From assembly GCF_001418205.1 (NCBI RefSeq), contig NZ_LIQF01000014.1, positions 23,874-87,873 of the forward strand: DNA of 64,000 nt. The letters are read 5' to 3'. A program made the translations under genes and the position numbers. The notes beneath the pieces were generated by a model, which did no database searches, was not told where the DNA came from, and was given only the letters and a program-made list of their open reading frames with translations. How positions within the stretch are numbered: the stretch's first letter is position 1; the number at the start of each line of letters is the position of its first letter. This document shows positions 45,980-54,586 of the stretch, in pieces. Source of the DNA: Marinomonas fungiae (GTDB lineage: Bacteria > Pseudomonadota > Gammaproteobacteria > Pseudomonadales > Marinomonadaceae).

Positions 45980-46773
45980 TATTTGTCTCCTGCACTGCGC
46001 TCAAGAAAAGCTTGAACTGATTGACGATGTTCATGGGATGTATAGCAAATGCCTTGTGCTTTACTGCCCTCGGCAAACACTTGGTGCTCTGACATCTCGT
46101 AACTTTTATTGAGGATAGATTTGGTTAGCGCTGTCGCTGTACGCGAGCCAGCACTCATTTCTTCAGCCATCGCAATGGCAACATTAAGCAGATCTTCAGA
46201 TTCACAAATACGATCCGCAATACCCAGCTCTAAGGCTTCTTTTTGAGCGACTTTACGACCACTAAAAATTAAATCTTTGGCTCTGCTTAAGCCAACTCGG
46301 CGTGGTAGGAAATATAAGCCACCAGCATCTGGCACTAGACCGCGAGCGATGTAAGCCCAAGTAAAACTTGCATAAGGTGCCGCAACGACAAAATCACAAG
46401 ACAAGGCAAAGTCAGCACCAAGTCCCGCAGCGGCACCATTAACCGCTGCAATCGTAGGAATTGGCATATTCAACAGCAGGCTGGCTGCATAATGAACGCC
46501 CTGCTGACGATCCCAACCATTAAAACCTACCGTTGCTGGATCGGCTTCCATTCGAATTTTCATGCCTGCAATGTCGCCTCCGGCACAAAATCCTTTGCCT
46601 TCGCCTGTCACGACTAACGCTTTAATATCTTTATCCGAACGAATAGCGATTAAATGCTGGACAAGTTCTGCACGCATTGCATCGCTCATAGCATTGCGTT
46701 TCTCTGGACGGTTTAATGTTAGAATTGCGATATTGTTTTGGGTTTCAAACTTAACTAATGGAACCTGACTCAT
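45979..46773 (-). CDS. Enoyl-CoA hydratase / isomerase family protein
   Basis: The 264-residue crotonase-fold protein has NRPEKRNAMSDAMRAEL, GKGFCAGGDIAGM (oxyanion hole) and AAVNGAAAGLGADFALSCDF, then ARGLVPDAGGLYFLPRRVG. The second acidic residue of classical hydratases is Asp here (PDAGG), as in some isomerase-like members, so the exact reaction is open. The frame extends to 46890, but the ATG at 46771-46773 has GAGG five bases upstream. It is the first gene of the operon and is coupled to the synthetase by TAATG. Confidence 0.9.
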   Translation of the reverse strand: MSQVPLVKFETQNNIAILTLNRPEKRNAMSDAMRAELVQHLIAIRSDKDIKALVVTGEGKGFCAGGDIAGMKIRMEADPATVGFNGWDRQQGVHYAASLLLNMPIPTIAAVNGAAAGLGADFALSCDFVVAAPYASFTWAYIARGLVPDAGGLYFLPRRVGLSRAKDLIFSGRKVAQKEALELGIADRICESEDLLNVAIAMAEEMSAGSRTATALTKSILNKSYEMSEHQVFAEGSKAQGICYTSHEHRQSVQAFLERSAGDK

Positions 46774-46893
46774 AGCAGCCTCGTTTTTGAATTCATTATT
46801 TTTGAGGAGGATCAAATCACTATTTGACCAATTGACCTCATAATTCTTATTCAAAAAGACAAGACGCCACAATTGAGAATCCATTAACACAAG

Positions 46894-47014
46894 CCTAACT
46901 AAATGTTAGGTCAAATACCGTCATAGATTTCATAAAAGCATTAAAGATGGCAGCTATAACAAAAAATGTATCAGAACCTAATAAATAGTCAGTTTTGCCA
47001 CTAACTTTATTAGG
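46894..47014. promoter_or_regulatory. Inverted repeats with CCTAAY half-sites between divergent operons
   Basis: CCTAAC-TAAAT-GTTAGG (46894-46910) and CCTAATAAA ... TTTATTAGG (46977-46985 / 47006-47014) lie in the 391-base spacer 46774-47164 between the beta-oxidation operon and tctBA. Shared half-sites suggest one regulator for both directions. Nothing else was recognised in this spacer. Confidence 0.45.
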
Positions 47015-47164
47015 TCATAGTTTTCTCGTGGTTATGGCTAAATGAGAAGAATTCCTTACTTGCTTAGTCTTAGAACAATAATAATTCAGCAGTCTTAACC
47101 CTGTATGTGCTCGCGAGATACTTGAAATCACGTGCCAAGGGACAAAAAGACGAAGAGGACTACA

Positions 47165-47653
47165 ATGAAAAAAACAATCAGCGCTGCGCTGCTAGAAACA
47201 CCACTCAAGCTTTCCTTTAGAGGATTAGAGGCGGTGGTTAGTGTGTTACTACTCTCTCTTTCAATACTCTATCTGTTGGAAGCATTGCCATTGCTATCTG
47301 TCACTTCCGGAGGGAAAGTAGGTCCAGGCAATTTTCCTCTAGGTATTGCCTGCATTGCTATTGCTCTGACATCTTTGCTTTTGATCATGAGCTTAAGTAA
47401 GCGATATGGATTACATGATGCACGTAAGGTGACATTTGATCGAGCTTTATTCGTACTCTTCGGAGCAGTGATCATTATTCTAATTGGTAGTCAGCTAGCT
47501 TCCTTAGGAGCATTTTTTGCCCCTTGGATCATGGCGACAGGAATAATGTTTTGCTGTCAAGAAAGAGGACTACGTCTATTAGTCGTTCCACCATGTATAG
47601 GTGGCGCAATATACGTTCTGTTCGTACTCGCTCTTGGCGTCTATTTTCCATAG
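47165..47653 (+). CDS. tctB: Tripartite tricarboxylate transporter small permease
   Basis: The 162-residue protein has four TM helices of the TctB type, with VGPGNFPLGIACIAIALTSLLL as the characteristic G-x-x-x-FP region. The frame extends to 47132, but the ATG at 47165 is preceded by GAGG at fitting distance. It lies 9 bases before tctA. The receptor is probably one or both TctC proteins encoded 10-13 kb away. Confidence 0.85.
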   Translation: MKKTISAALLETPLKLSFRGLEAVVSVLLLSLSILYLLEALPLLSVTSGGKVGPGNFPLGIACIAIALTSLLLIMSLSKRYGLHDARKVTFDRALFVLFGAVIIILIGSQLASLGAFFAPWIMATGIMFCCQERGLRLLVVPPCIGGAIYVLFVLALGVYFP

Positions 47654-47662
47654 GAACATCAC

Positions 47663-49144
47663 ATGATTGACAACTTACTAATAGGGTTTGGCGCGTTTTC
47701 AGATCCTCTCGTTTTCATTGGTTTATTAGTTGGTGCATTTTTAGGGTACTTGATTGGAGCGATACCAGGATTAGGCCCTACATTAGGGGTGTCTCTTTTA
47801 ATTCCATTTACTTATAGCGTTGACCCACTAGTCGCTGTAGTAACCCTTGTTTCTTTGTACGCAGCTGCAGAATACGGTGGTGCGATTTCAGCGATCTTAA
47901 TTAACTCTCCTGGAACAGCGGCAGCGGTGGCAACTTCTTGGGATGGGTATCCTCTTACTCAACAGGGTAAAGCTGGGCTTGCTTTGAATGTGTCGATCAT
48001 CTCTTCGGGTATCGGTATCTTTATCAGTACTATCCTACTTTTCTTTACGGCTGTACCTTTATCAGAATTTGCTCTGAATTTCGGTCCGGAAGCCTACTTC
48101 TCGCTAGCCGTTATGGGTTTAAGCCTAGTTTCGATCTTTTCAACAGGATCTTTAATTAAAGGTGGTATTGCTATGATGGTGGGCCTTGGCTTAGCAACGA
48201 TTGGGCTTGATGCTCAATCAGGCGTGCCACGGTTTGCTTTTGACCCTGAGTTTTTTGAAGGTTTACCACTAGTGCCAGCTTTACTAGGGCTATTCGCTCT
48301 ATCTGAAGTACTGTGTATGATTGAGCAATCCAACACACCTCAGCATGAAAGCAGTAAAATGAGTGGCATTTTTGTTGTTCCTGCAAAGGTCTACTACAAT
48401 CTGAAACTGACGCTATTGCGCAGCTCTCTTATGGGATATGTAATTGGTATCATTCCAGGTGCAGGGGCCTCCATTGCTTCATTCCTATCCTATGGAATAG
48501 CAAAACGAGTATCTAAAACCCCCGAGAAATTCGGTCATGGCAGTTTGGAAGGTATTTCAGCGTCAGAATCAGCAAATAATGCTGCGGTTTCTGGTGCTTT
48601 GGCTCCTTTGCTGGCGTTAGGCATTCCAGGTTCCCCAACAACGGCTATAATTATCGGCGCTTTGATGATTCACGGTATTCAGCCTGGTCCATTACTATTT
48701 ACTATGAACCCTGAAGTACCATTCACCATCTTCGCATCGTTATGGATCAGCGTACCTGTCATGGTGTTGATCGGTCTTTTGGGAGCAAAATATTGGGCTA
48801 AAGTTGCGGATGTACCTCGCTCAATCCTTGCTTCAATAGTTGCCTGCATCTGTCTAATGGGCGCATATTCTTCAGAAAACTCAATGTTCCCAGTCTATAT
48901 CACAATCGCTTTTGGTATTTTGGGCTATGTGTTTCGTAAGGCTGATATCCCTCTCGCGCCAATTGTCCTAGCTCTAGTATTAGGCGAAATGCTTGAGACA
49001 AACTTCCGACGTGCGGTGGTTATCTCTGGAGGCGACTATTGGGTATTTTTCCAGAAACCACTATCTCTGATATTACTTTCTATCGCTATCATTTCATTTT
49101 TAGTTCCACTTATTAAATGGATAAGAAGAAATAAAAATATTTAA
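47663..49144 (+). CDS. tctA: Tripartite tricarboxylate transporter large permease
   Basis: The 493-residue protein has about 12 TM segments. The two TctA signature repeats are GAIPGLGPTLGVSLLIPFTY and GIIPGAGASIASFLSYGIAKR; AAEYGGAISAILINSPGT is also typical. It is the translocating subunit of a TTT system for a carboxylate. A strong terminator follows at 49211. Confidence 0.94.
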   Translation: MIDNLLIGFGAFSDPLVFIGLLVGAFLGYLIGAIPGLGPTLGVSLLIPFTYSVDPLVAVVTLVSLYAAAEYGGAISAILINSPGTAAAVATSWDGYPLTQQGKAGLALNVSIISSGIGIFISTILLFFTAVPLSEFALNFGPEAYFSLAVMGLSLVSIFSTGSLIKGGIAMMVGLGLATIGLDAQSGVPRFAFDPEFFEGLPLVPALLGLFALSEVLCMIEQSNTPQHESSKMSGIFVVPAKVYYNLKLTLLRSSLMGYVIGIIPGAGASIASFLSYGIAKRVSKTPEKFGHGSLEGISASESANNAAVSGALAPLLALGIPGSPTTAIIIGALMIHGIQPGPLLFTMNPEVPFTIFASLWISVPVMVLIGLLGAKYWAKVADVPRSILASIVACICLMGAYSSENSMFPVYITIAFGILGYVFRKADIPLAPIVLALVLGEMLETNFRRAVVISGGDYWVFFQKPLSLILLSIAIISFLVPLIKWIRRNKNI

Positions 49145-49210
49145 ATAGAATGATTAATTATAAAAATATATTTACCTAAAAATGATTAAGAGAAATAAAG
49201 TTTAAAAATT

Positions 49211-49238
49211 AAGCCTCCACATGTTGGAGGCTTTTTTT
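49211..49238 (+). terminator. Rho-independent terminator after tctA
   Basis: AAGCCTCCA-CATGT-TGGAGGCTT forms a perfect 9-bp stem followed by five further T. It lies 66 bases after the tctA stop. Confidence 0.88.
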
Positions 49239-49308
49239 GGAACATACAAACAAGTCAGAATTTTTTATAACTTCCGATATTCACCAATATCATCCAGCCG
49301 AAGTGTTT

Positions 49309-49476
49309 CAGCTATTGTCATGGAATCAGTTCATTCATACACCCTCAAAAGGGCTCCTTGTCGATTTCACGGCGTTTTCTGGGAATTCAGCATTGTATAA
49401 AAATGGGGCTGATTAAGAGTTGGTAGGATTCATAGGTAGTTTAAGTCGGCAAGATTGTCTCATATTACCGACTTAA
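49309..49476 (-). mobile_element. Second remnant of the IS5-type element
   Basis: On the minus strand the 36-base end (49441-49476) matches that at 17544-17579 in 32 of 36 positions. Downstream the frame is decayed but readable: YNAEFP in one frame, KRREIDKEPF in the next, then MNELIP followed by stops. These correspond to the conserved N-terminus of IS5-family transposases (KRR-x-TRKE-x-FL, M-x-x-x-(I/V)PW). It fills most of the 363-base gap between tctA and the response-regulator gene. Confidence 0.65.
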
Positions 49477-49507
49477 TCGAATATTCCCTTGCTGTTTATA
49501 ATCATTC

Positions 49508-50911
49508 TTAAAACTCCAACTGATAACGCTCGATTTTCTTAATTAGCCCCTGACGTGATAGCCCAAGTAGCTTTGCTGCTTGGGTTTTGTTTTGCTCAGT
49601 TTTGGTTAGCGCTGCTTGGATCAATGAGATCTCTAACGCCTGAACTTGCTCATCTAACGTGCGTTCTAAGCTAACAATATGAGAAGATGCCTTAGTGGGT
49701 TGCGGCACGTTACTAATAGGCTCTGCATTGAGAGCACTGCTATGATGTAAAAGCTGAATATCGGCCAAGGTTATCTCCCCACCCATATTGATCGCAGCGA
49801 CACTTTCTAGGGTATTTTTCAGCTCCCTGACATTACCAGGCCATGTTTGTTGTCTAAACCATTGCATGGCATCGAAAGATAATTGAAAACGCTTCCCCTG
49901 TTTGACTTCAAGGCGGGAAAGAAAGCTTTGCAGCAGGCTAGGAATATCTTTAAGACGCTCGCTTAATGCTTGGGTTTCAATGCTCACGCCCTTAATTCTA
50001 TAGTAAAGATCCTCTCGAAACTCCCCCAGCTGCACTTGTTGCATTAAGTCCGCATTGGTTGCCGAGACAATACGCACGTCTATTTGTTGCAGTGTACGCC
50101 CGCCAACAGGGTAAAAGGTCCCTTCTTGAAGTACTCTGAGCAACTTAATTTGCATAGGTACTGGCATTTCACCTATTTCATCCAGAAATAAGGTACCGCC
50201 ATCCGCCAGTGCCAAAAGACCTTGCTTATCCTTATCAGCACCTGTGAACGCTCCTTTGACATGGCCAAATAACTCACTTTCAAGAAGTTCCGCTGGAATA
50301 GCACCACAGTGGACCGAGATAAATGGTTTTTTAGCCCGCGTACTCAAATCATGTAATGCCCGTGAGATCACTTCTTTACCGGTGCCCGAAGGCCCGGTAA
50401 CCAGAACCCGTACATCTGTTGGCGCAATGCGTTCTATGAGCGCCCGTATACGTTGTGCACTGGGCGATATTCCAATATATAGCTCTGCACCGGTTGACAC
50501 AGTATGGCCTTGCAGCCTTTGTACTTCTTTTTCCAAACGAGTTTTGGCCAGCGCCCTTCGCACCACAACGGCTAACATCTCAGGGTCTACGGGCTTAGCA
50601 ATAAAATCCCATGCCCCTTGTGAAATGGCCTGTAGCGCCAACTCTCGATCCGCGTGCCCAGTAATAATGATCACTGGAGATGCGCCAAACTCAGGCATGC
50701 TAAGTAACGTTTTTTGTGGGTCAAAGTACGGAGGTAATGATAAATCCAGCAACACCAAATCTGGCTGTCCATGGATTTTTTTCGCTTCTAATGCCTCTGA
50801 TAATGAGCCAACGGTTTTGACTTTAAAACCCTGCTGGCTTAACCAACCGCCAGCCAACTCGCGAAAGGCTGGTTCATCATCGACCAATAAGATGTAACCC
50901 GTCTCAGACAT
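49508..50911 (-). CDS. NtrC-family response regulator
   Basis: The 467-residue protein has a receiver domain (about 5-120) with the phospho-Asp in LVLLDLSLPP and Lys in FIAKPVD. The AAA+ sigma-54 activation domain (about 145-385) has Walker A GPSGTGKE, the loop GAFTGA and Walker [12 protein letters not shown]. The C-terminal Fis helix-turn-helix is NKTQAAKLLGLSRQGLIKKIERY. It is cotranscribed with the kinase gene 12 bases upstream. The intact GAFTGA loop means it should act through sigma-54, and such a promoter lies just past the kinase, facing cydAB. Confidence 0.94.
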   Translation of the reverse strand: MSETGYILLVDDEPAFRELAGGWLSQQGFKVKTVGSLSEALEAKKIHGQPDLVLLDLSLPPYFDPQKTLLSMPEFGASPVIIITGHADRELALQAISQGAWDFIAKPVDPEMLAVVVRRALAKTRLEKEVQRLQGHTVSTGAELYIGISPSAQRIRALIERIAPTDVRVLVTGPSGTGKEVISRALHDLSTRAKKPFISVHCGAIPAELLESELFGHVKGAFTGADKDKQGLLALADGGTLFLDEIGEMPVPMQIKLLRVLQEGTFYPVGGRTLQQIDVRIVSATNADLMQQVQLGEFREDLYYRIKGVSIETQALSERLKDIPSLLQSFLSRLEVKQGKRFQLSFDAMQWFRQQTWPGNVRELKNTLESVAAINMGGEITLADIQLLHHSSALNAEPISNVPQPTKASSHIVSLERTLDEQVQALEISLIQAALTKTEQNKTQAAKLLGLSRQGLIKKIERYQLEF

Positions 50912-50923
50912 ACTGCTTTTCTC

Positions 50924-52795
50924 CTACAATTGGCTATTTTGTTGGCAAGGAAATCGACATTCAAAACTTACTGGCCAGCCTAAATCTTCACGGTGTTCTA
51001 TCTTGCCTTGATGGGCATCCACAATTCGACGAACGATAGCTAGCCCTAAACCACTGCCCCCTGATCGTTTGCTGACAAAGGGGCGGAACAAATCCTCTTG
51101 CTCAATACTTGGGTCTAACGCTGGACCATTATTATGGATACGGCAGACTAAATCCTGCCCTTCATAGTGCGCTTCAATGCAAATAGAGCCGTCACTTTGA
51201 TTGCGAACATAAGCCAAAGCGTTATCAATCAAATTAATAAATACCTGCTGCAAACGATGAGGATCGGCTTGCAATTGAAGACCTTCAGCAACTTGTACTG
51301 TCATCAACACTTGCTCAGTATTGAGCACGCTTAGAACGCTTCCTAATAATGGTTTTAAAGACACTGTTTGAAGCTGTAATGTGAGTTTCCCTGAATACAC
51401 CAGCATATCGCTCACCAGCCTATCGGCTCTTGCAAGCTGCTCTTGTATATGACGGCGCGTATCCGCAGGCGAATTATACGAAGCCATTGAAATGATATTG
51501 AGAGGGTTACGGAGTTCATGGGCCATCGCCGCAGAAAGGCTACCGAGTTCCACTAAGTGCTGCTCATCTAGTCGTTTTCGCTCTGCTTCAGCCAATGCCA
51601 AAGACCGCTCCAGCGCCTCGCACCGCGTTGCGAACAATGAACTAAAAACGTCTAAGGTCAGTCGCATTCCTGGGCTTAAATCTTCCGTATGGTGTGGCTG
51701 AACAAACCAGCCCGACGGTTCTTTTTGCAAGGTTAAATGTAATGCCTCAGAAGTTTTATTACCTGAGAAAGCAATTCGTATAGGTTGTCTTAAATGCTGT
51801 GTTAACAATTGCTCACCTTGCGCTATTAGGCCTTCCCAAGAGTCAGCTTTGTTTAGCTCTCGATTCCAGCTTTCCAATATTTGCTCGTTTAAAACCGCAC
51901 CAGGAAAAACCAAGCGTTCGCTAAACCTTCGAACCCATGGATACACCATGGCAGCAATGAGAAGTACGATTAGAGAATAAAGCCATAGCTGCCAAATCGG
52001 CACGCCATTTAAGGCTTGCAGTCCAATTCGACCCGAAAATGCGCCTAAGACAGCAATCACGCACAGCACCACCAACATCATCGCTAACGCAAGCAAGGCT
52101 CGGTTAGCAAAGCGGTTTACTGCGAGAATTTGATAACGCACAACACCGTATACCAAGAGCAGCAGATAACTTGGCAGTAACAGCATAGGATAGGGAAATA
52201 CGTTGATACCAAAAGATGGAAAGACAAAACTGGTTGCCAGTAATAACCCCCAAGCAGCGACACCAAACATGGCGAGTATCGAACGTTTTTTATTACCAGA
52301 ATGTTGACGCCAACCCACAATCAAAACGACGTGTCCTAGCACGCCAAGCAACACGGTATAACCTAGATTGATTGCCCCAAGTTCGTTAAAAACAAAGAAC
52401 GGTCGCCCATCCATCAGGGCCACGGTATCGCCTGCGCCAACCCAAATACTGTACAGCACAATCATAATACTGGTGAGATACACCCAGCCAATATGATTGG
52501 CTATCGCCGAAAGCCAAGGCCCTTTCGCACTGCCTTCATTTACGAATAGCAGCGCAAAATGTAAGAAGAAAGTCGGCATAAGAGGGTTTGCCAGTAGCAA
52601 TACCATGCCAAGCGTTTGCAAGTTGTGAAACAGTGCTAAATGCCCAAAACACCATAACGCCATCATAACGGCAAAACCCGCTAACGCTCTTAAATCGGCT
52701 TTCCTGTGAGCACGCCACACCAACCATGCTGCGACTAACACGCCACAAACACTGGTCACCCAAACAGACAGTTCAAACGCGTTGAATAATGACAA
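50924..52795 (-). CDS. Membrane sensor histidine kinase
   Basis: The 623-residue protein has an N-terminal region of about eight TM helices (1-300), a short linker/GAF-like region, then HisKA with the phospho-His in MAHELRNPLNII, and an HATPase with NLIDNALAYV (N box) and SGGSGLGLAIVRRI. No large periplasmic sensor is present, so the signal is probably sensed in the membrane, for example quinone state or membrane energy (inference). The start is TTG at 52793-52795 with GAGG seven bases upstream; no nearby ATG exists. That GAGG lies inside a palindromic operator. Confidence 0.92.
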   Translation of the reverse strand: MSLFNAFELSVWVTSVCGVLVAAWLVWRAHRKADLRALAGFAVMMALWCFGHLALFHNLQTLGMVLLLANPLMPTFFLHFALLFVNEGSAKGPWLSAIANHIGWVYLTSIMIVLYSIWVGAGDTVALMDGRPFFVFNELGAINLGYTVLLGVLGHVVLIVGWRQHSGNKKRSILAMFGVAAWGLLLATSFVFPSFGINVFPYPMLLLPSYLLLLVYGVVRYQILAVNRFANRALLALAMMLVVLCVIAVLGAFSGRIGLQALNGVPIWQLWLYSLIVLLIAAMVYPWVRRFSERLVFPGAVLNEQILESWNRELNKADSWEGLIAQGEQLLTQHLRQPIRIAFSGNKTSEALHLTLQKEPSGWFVQPHHTEDLSPGMRLTLDVFSSLFATRCEALERSLALAEAERKRLDEQHLVELGSLSAAMAHELRNPLNIISMASYNSPADTRRHIQEQLARADRLVSDMLVYSGKLTLQLQTVSLKPLLGSVLSVLNTEQVLMTVQVAEGLQLQADPHRLQQVFINLIDNALAYVRNQSDGSICIEAHYEGQDLVCRIHNNGPALDPSIEQEDLFRPFVSKRSGGSGLGLAIVRRIVDAHQGKIEHREDLGWPVSFECRFPCQQNSQL

Positions 52796-52797
52796 AC

Positions 52798-52848
52798 GTA
52801 AACCTCGTTTACACCTAAGTATCTTGAAAAATCGTAAACCTTGTTTAC
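52798..52848. promoter_or_regulatory. Tandem 15-bp palindromes, probable response-regulator sites
   Basis: GTAAACCTCGTTTAC (52798-52812) and GTAAACCTTGTTTAC (52834-52848) are direct copies exactly 36 bases apart. Both lie 61-111 bases upstream of the sigma-54 promoter and next to the kinase start. They fit enhancer sites of the adjacent NtrC-type regulator. Confidence 0.78.
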
Positions 52849-52908
52849 AACACTTTCAAACATTAATATTTTTTCTTTAATTACAATGAGTTAAAAGACT
52901 TCAAAAAC

Positions 52909-52924
52909 TGGCACACAGTTTGCT
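52909..52924 (+). promoter_or_regulatory. Sigma-54 (-24/-12) promoter of the bd-oxidase operon
   Basis: TGGCAC-ACAGT-TTGCT matches the sigma-54 consensus at all core positions with correct spacing (GG at 52910-52911, GC at 52922-52923). Transcription should start near 52934, giving a leader of about 54 bases before the small ORF at 52988. Confidence 0.82.
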
Positions 52925-52987
52925 TTAGATCAATCGCAATGATTTAACTCAATTATCTAATAACTAAACAGTCTCTGAGGTCACCCA

Positions 52988-53101
52988 ATGTTAATGAGTC
53001 AATTTTTAACTGATGCCACGGTTTTATTCAGCATTATTGCCATCGCCATCAGCCCCTTAGCACTGCGCCGTCTGATGAGTCGATCCGAAGTAAAAGCCTA
53101 G
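52988..53101 (+). CDS. Small single-TM protein upstream of cydA
   Basis: The 37-residue frame has GAGG seven bases before its ATG. It encodes a short polar start, one TM helix (about residues 10-27, LFSIIAIAISPLAL-type), then RRLMSR and a charged tail, i.e. an N-out/C-in layout by the positive-inside rule. It lies between the sigma-54 promoter and cydA. It is not similar to CydX, which follows cydB in other bacteria. It could be an oxidase assembly or regulatory subunit, or a leader ORF. Confidence 0.6.
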   Translation: MLMSQFLTDATVLFSIIAIAISPLALRRLMSRSEVKA

Positions 53102-53179
53102 CTTTAACATTTAACTACTTATGTAGTTTTCTATTTTGTTTATGAAGGGAACCCCTTCATCGTTTATACGGATTCGCTT

Positions 53180-54586
53180 ATGGAACTCGATACAGCTTTA
53201 CTCTCTCGCTTACAGTTCGCGTTTACAGTTAGCTTCCATATTATCTTTCCTAGCATCACAATCGGCCTAGCCACCTTGATCGCAATTTGGGAAGGCCTAT
53301 GGCTCAAAACGCACGACCCACGTTACTTACAGTTAGCTAAATTCTGGATTAAACCCTTCGCCATTACCTTTGGTATGGGCGTGGTTTCAGGCATTGTGCT
53401 GTCCTATGAATTTGGCACGAACTTTTCCAAGTTTTCCGACATTGTCGGGCCTGTCTTAGGGCCATTAATGGCCTATGAAGTGCTCACAGCTTTCTTTTTA
53501 GAAGCAGGTTTCTTAGGCGTCATGCTTTTCGGTTGGCAGCGAGTGGGGCGTAAGCTTCACTTCTTCTCAACGGTTACGGTGGCTGTTGGCACATGGATTT
53601 CAGCGTTCTGGATTATTGTCGCCAATTCATGGATGCAGACGCCTCAGGGCTACATCATTGTTGATGGGCAATTCCATGTAGCAGATTGGTTTGAAGTCAT
53701 CTTCAACCCTTCAATGCCCTATCGTTTAATGCACATGCTGCTTGCGTCATTTATTACAGCAACCTTTGTGGTGGCTGGTGTCAGTGCTTATTACCTTTTG
53801 AAGAAGCAACACATTCCCTTTGCCAAAAAAGGGTTATCGATGACCATGTGGATTGCTTTGATTCTGACCCCTTTACAAGCCTTTATTGGTGATCAGCATG
53901 GTTTAAATGTTCAGGAACATCAGCCAACAAAACTAGCCGCAATGGAAGGTATCTGGCCTGCCCAAGAAGAAAACGTCCCGCTTCTATTGTTTGCTATGCC
54001 AAACATGGAAACAGAACAGAATGATTACGAGCTTGGCATACCGCACTTAGGCAGCTTAATTCTGACTCACTCTATGGATGGTGCTGTACAAGGGTTAAAA
54101 GCTGTTCCCCCCGAAGATCGCCCTAATGTCCCACTTGTCTTTTGGTCATTTCGCGTCATGGTCGGCCTAGGTTTTGGCATGATTGCCTTGGCTGTAGTCG
54201 CTTTATGGCTGCGTAAACGAGGCTCTTTGTACAACCAGAAAGCGTTCCTGACGGCATTGGCGTTGTTTACACCTTCAGGCGTCATTTCCGTCCTTGCAGG
54301 TTGGTACGTTGTCGAAGTGGGTCGCCAGCCATGGTTAGTCTATAACCTAGTACGCACCAGCGAAGTGGTGTCACCCCTACCCGCTGAGCGCGTTTTATTT
54401 ACCTTAATTGGTTTTGTTGTGATCTACACCTTACTACTTGGCGTGTACCTCTACTTTATGCGCAAGCTAGTCAAAAAAGGGCCACCGTCAATGAGTCATC
54501 TTGAAGAACAGTTGATTGGCATGAAAGCACCGGGCTATGCATTGGCTTGGGTTAAAAATCTTAAACATGAAGATGGAGCAAAATAA
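53180..54586 (+). CDS. cydA: Cytochrome bd-type ubiquinol oxidase subunit I (CIO-like)
   Basis: The 468-residue protein with nine TM helices carries heme and quinol sites. The first heme ligand His is in RLQFAFTVSFHIIFPS (about residue 20). GDQHGLNVQEHQPTKLAAMEG and GRQPWLVYNLVRTSE are the conserved blocks around the Q loop. The protein is clearly shorter than the E. coli subunit (about 520), with a short Q loop, as in the cyanide-insensitive (CioA) branch. The stop overlaps the cydB start (TAATG). Confidence 0.93.
   Translation: MELDTALLSRLQFAFTVSFHIIFPSITIGLATLIAIWEGLWLKTHDPRYLQLAKFWIKPFAITFGMGVVSGIVLSYEFGTNFSKFSDIVGPVLGPLMAYEVLTAFFLEAGFLGVMLFGWQRVGRKLHFFSTVTVAVGTWISAFWIIVANSWMQTPQGYIIVDGQFHVADWFEVIFNPSMPYRLMHMLLASFITATFVVAGVSAYYLLKKQHIPFAKKGLSMTMWIALILTPLQAFIGDQHGLNVQEHQPTKLAAMEGIWPAQEENVPLLLFAMPNMETEQNDYELGIPHLGSLILTHSMDGAVQGLKAVPPEDRPNVPLVFWSFRVMVGLGFGMIALAVVALWLRKRGSLYNQKAFLTALALFTPSGVISVLAGWYVVEVGRQPWLVYNLVRTSEVVSPLPAERVLFTLIGFVVIYTLLLGVYLYFMRKLVKKGPPSMSHLEEQLIGMKAPGYALAWVKNLKHEDGAK

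Noticed and set aside
50244..50897. 217-residue plus-strand frame opposite the NtrC-type regulator
   Set aside because: It is Ser/Cys/Asn-rich with no motif or ribosome site, and lies fully inside a well-supported gene.
52925..52965. FNR/Anr box upstream of the bd oxidase
   Set aside because: The ATCAA-like and ATGAT-like half-sites here are in the wrong order and spacing for TTGAT-N4-ATCAA, and they lie around or downstream of the predicted start site.
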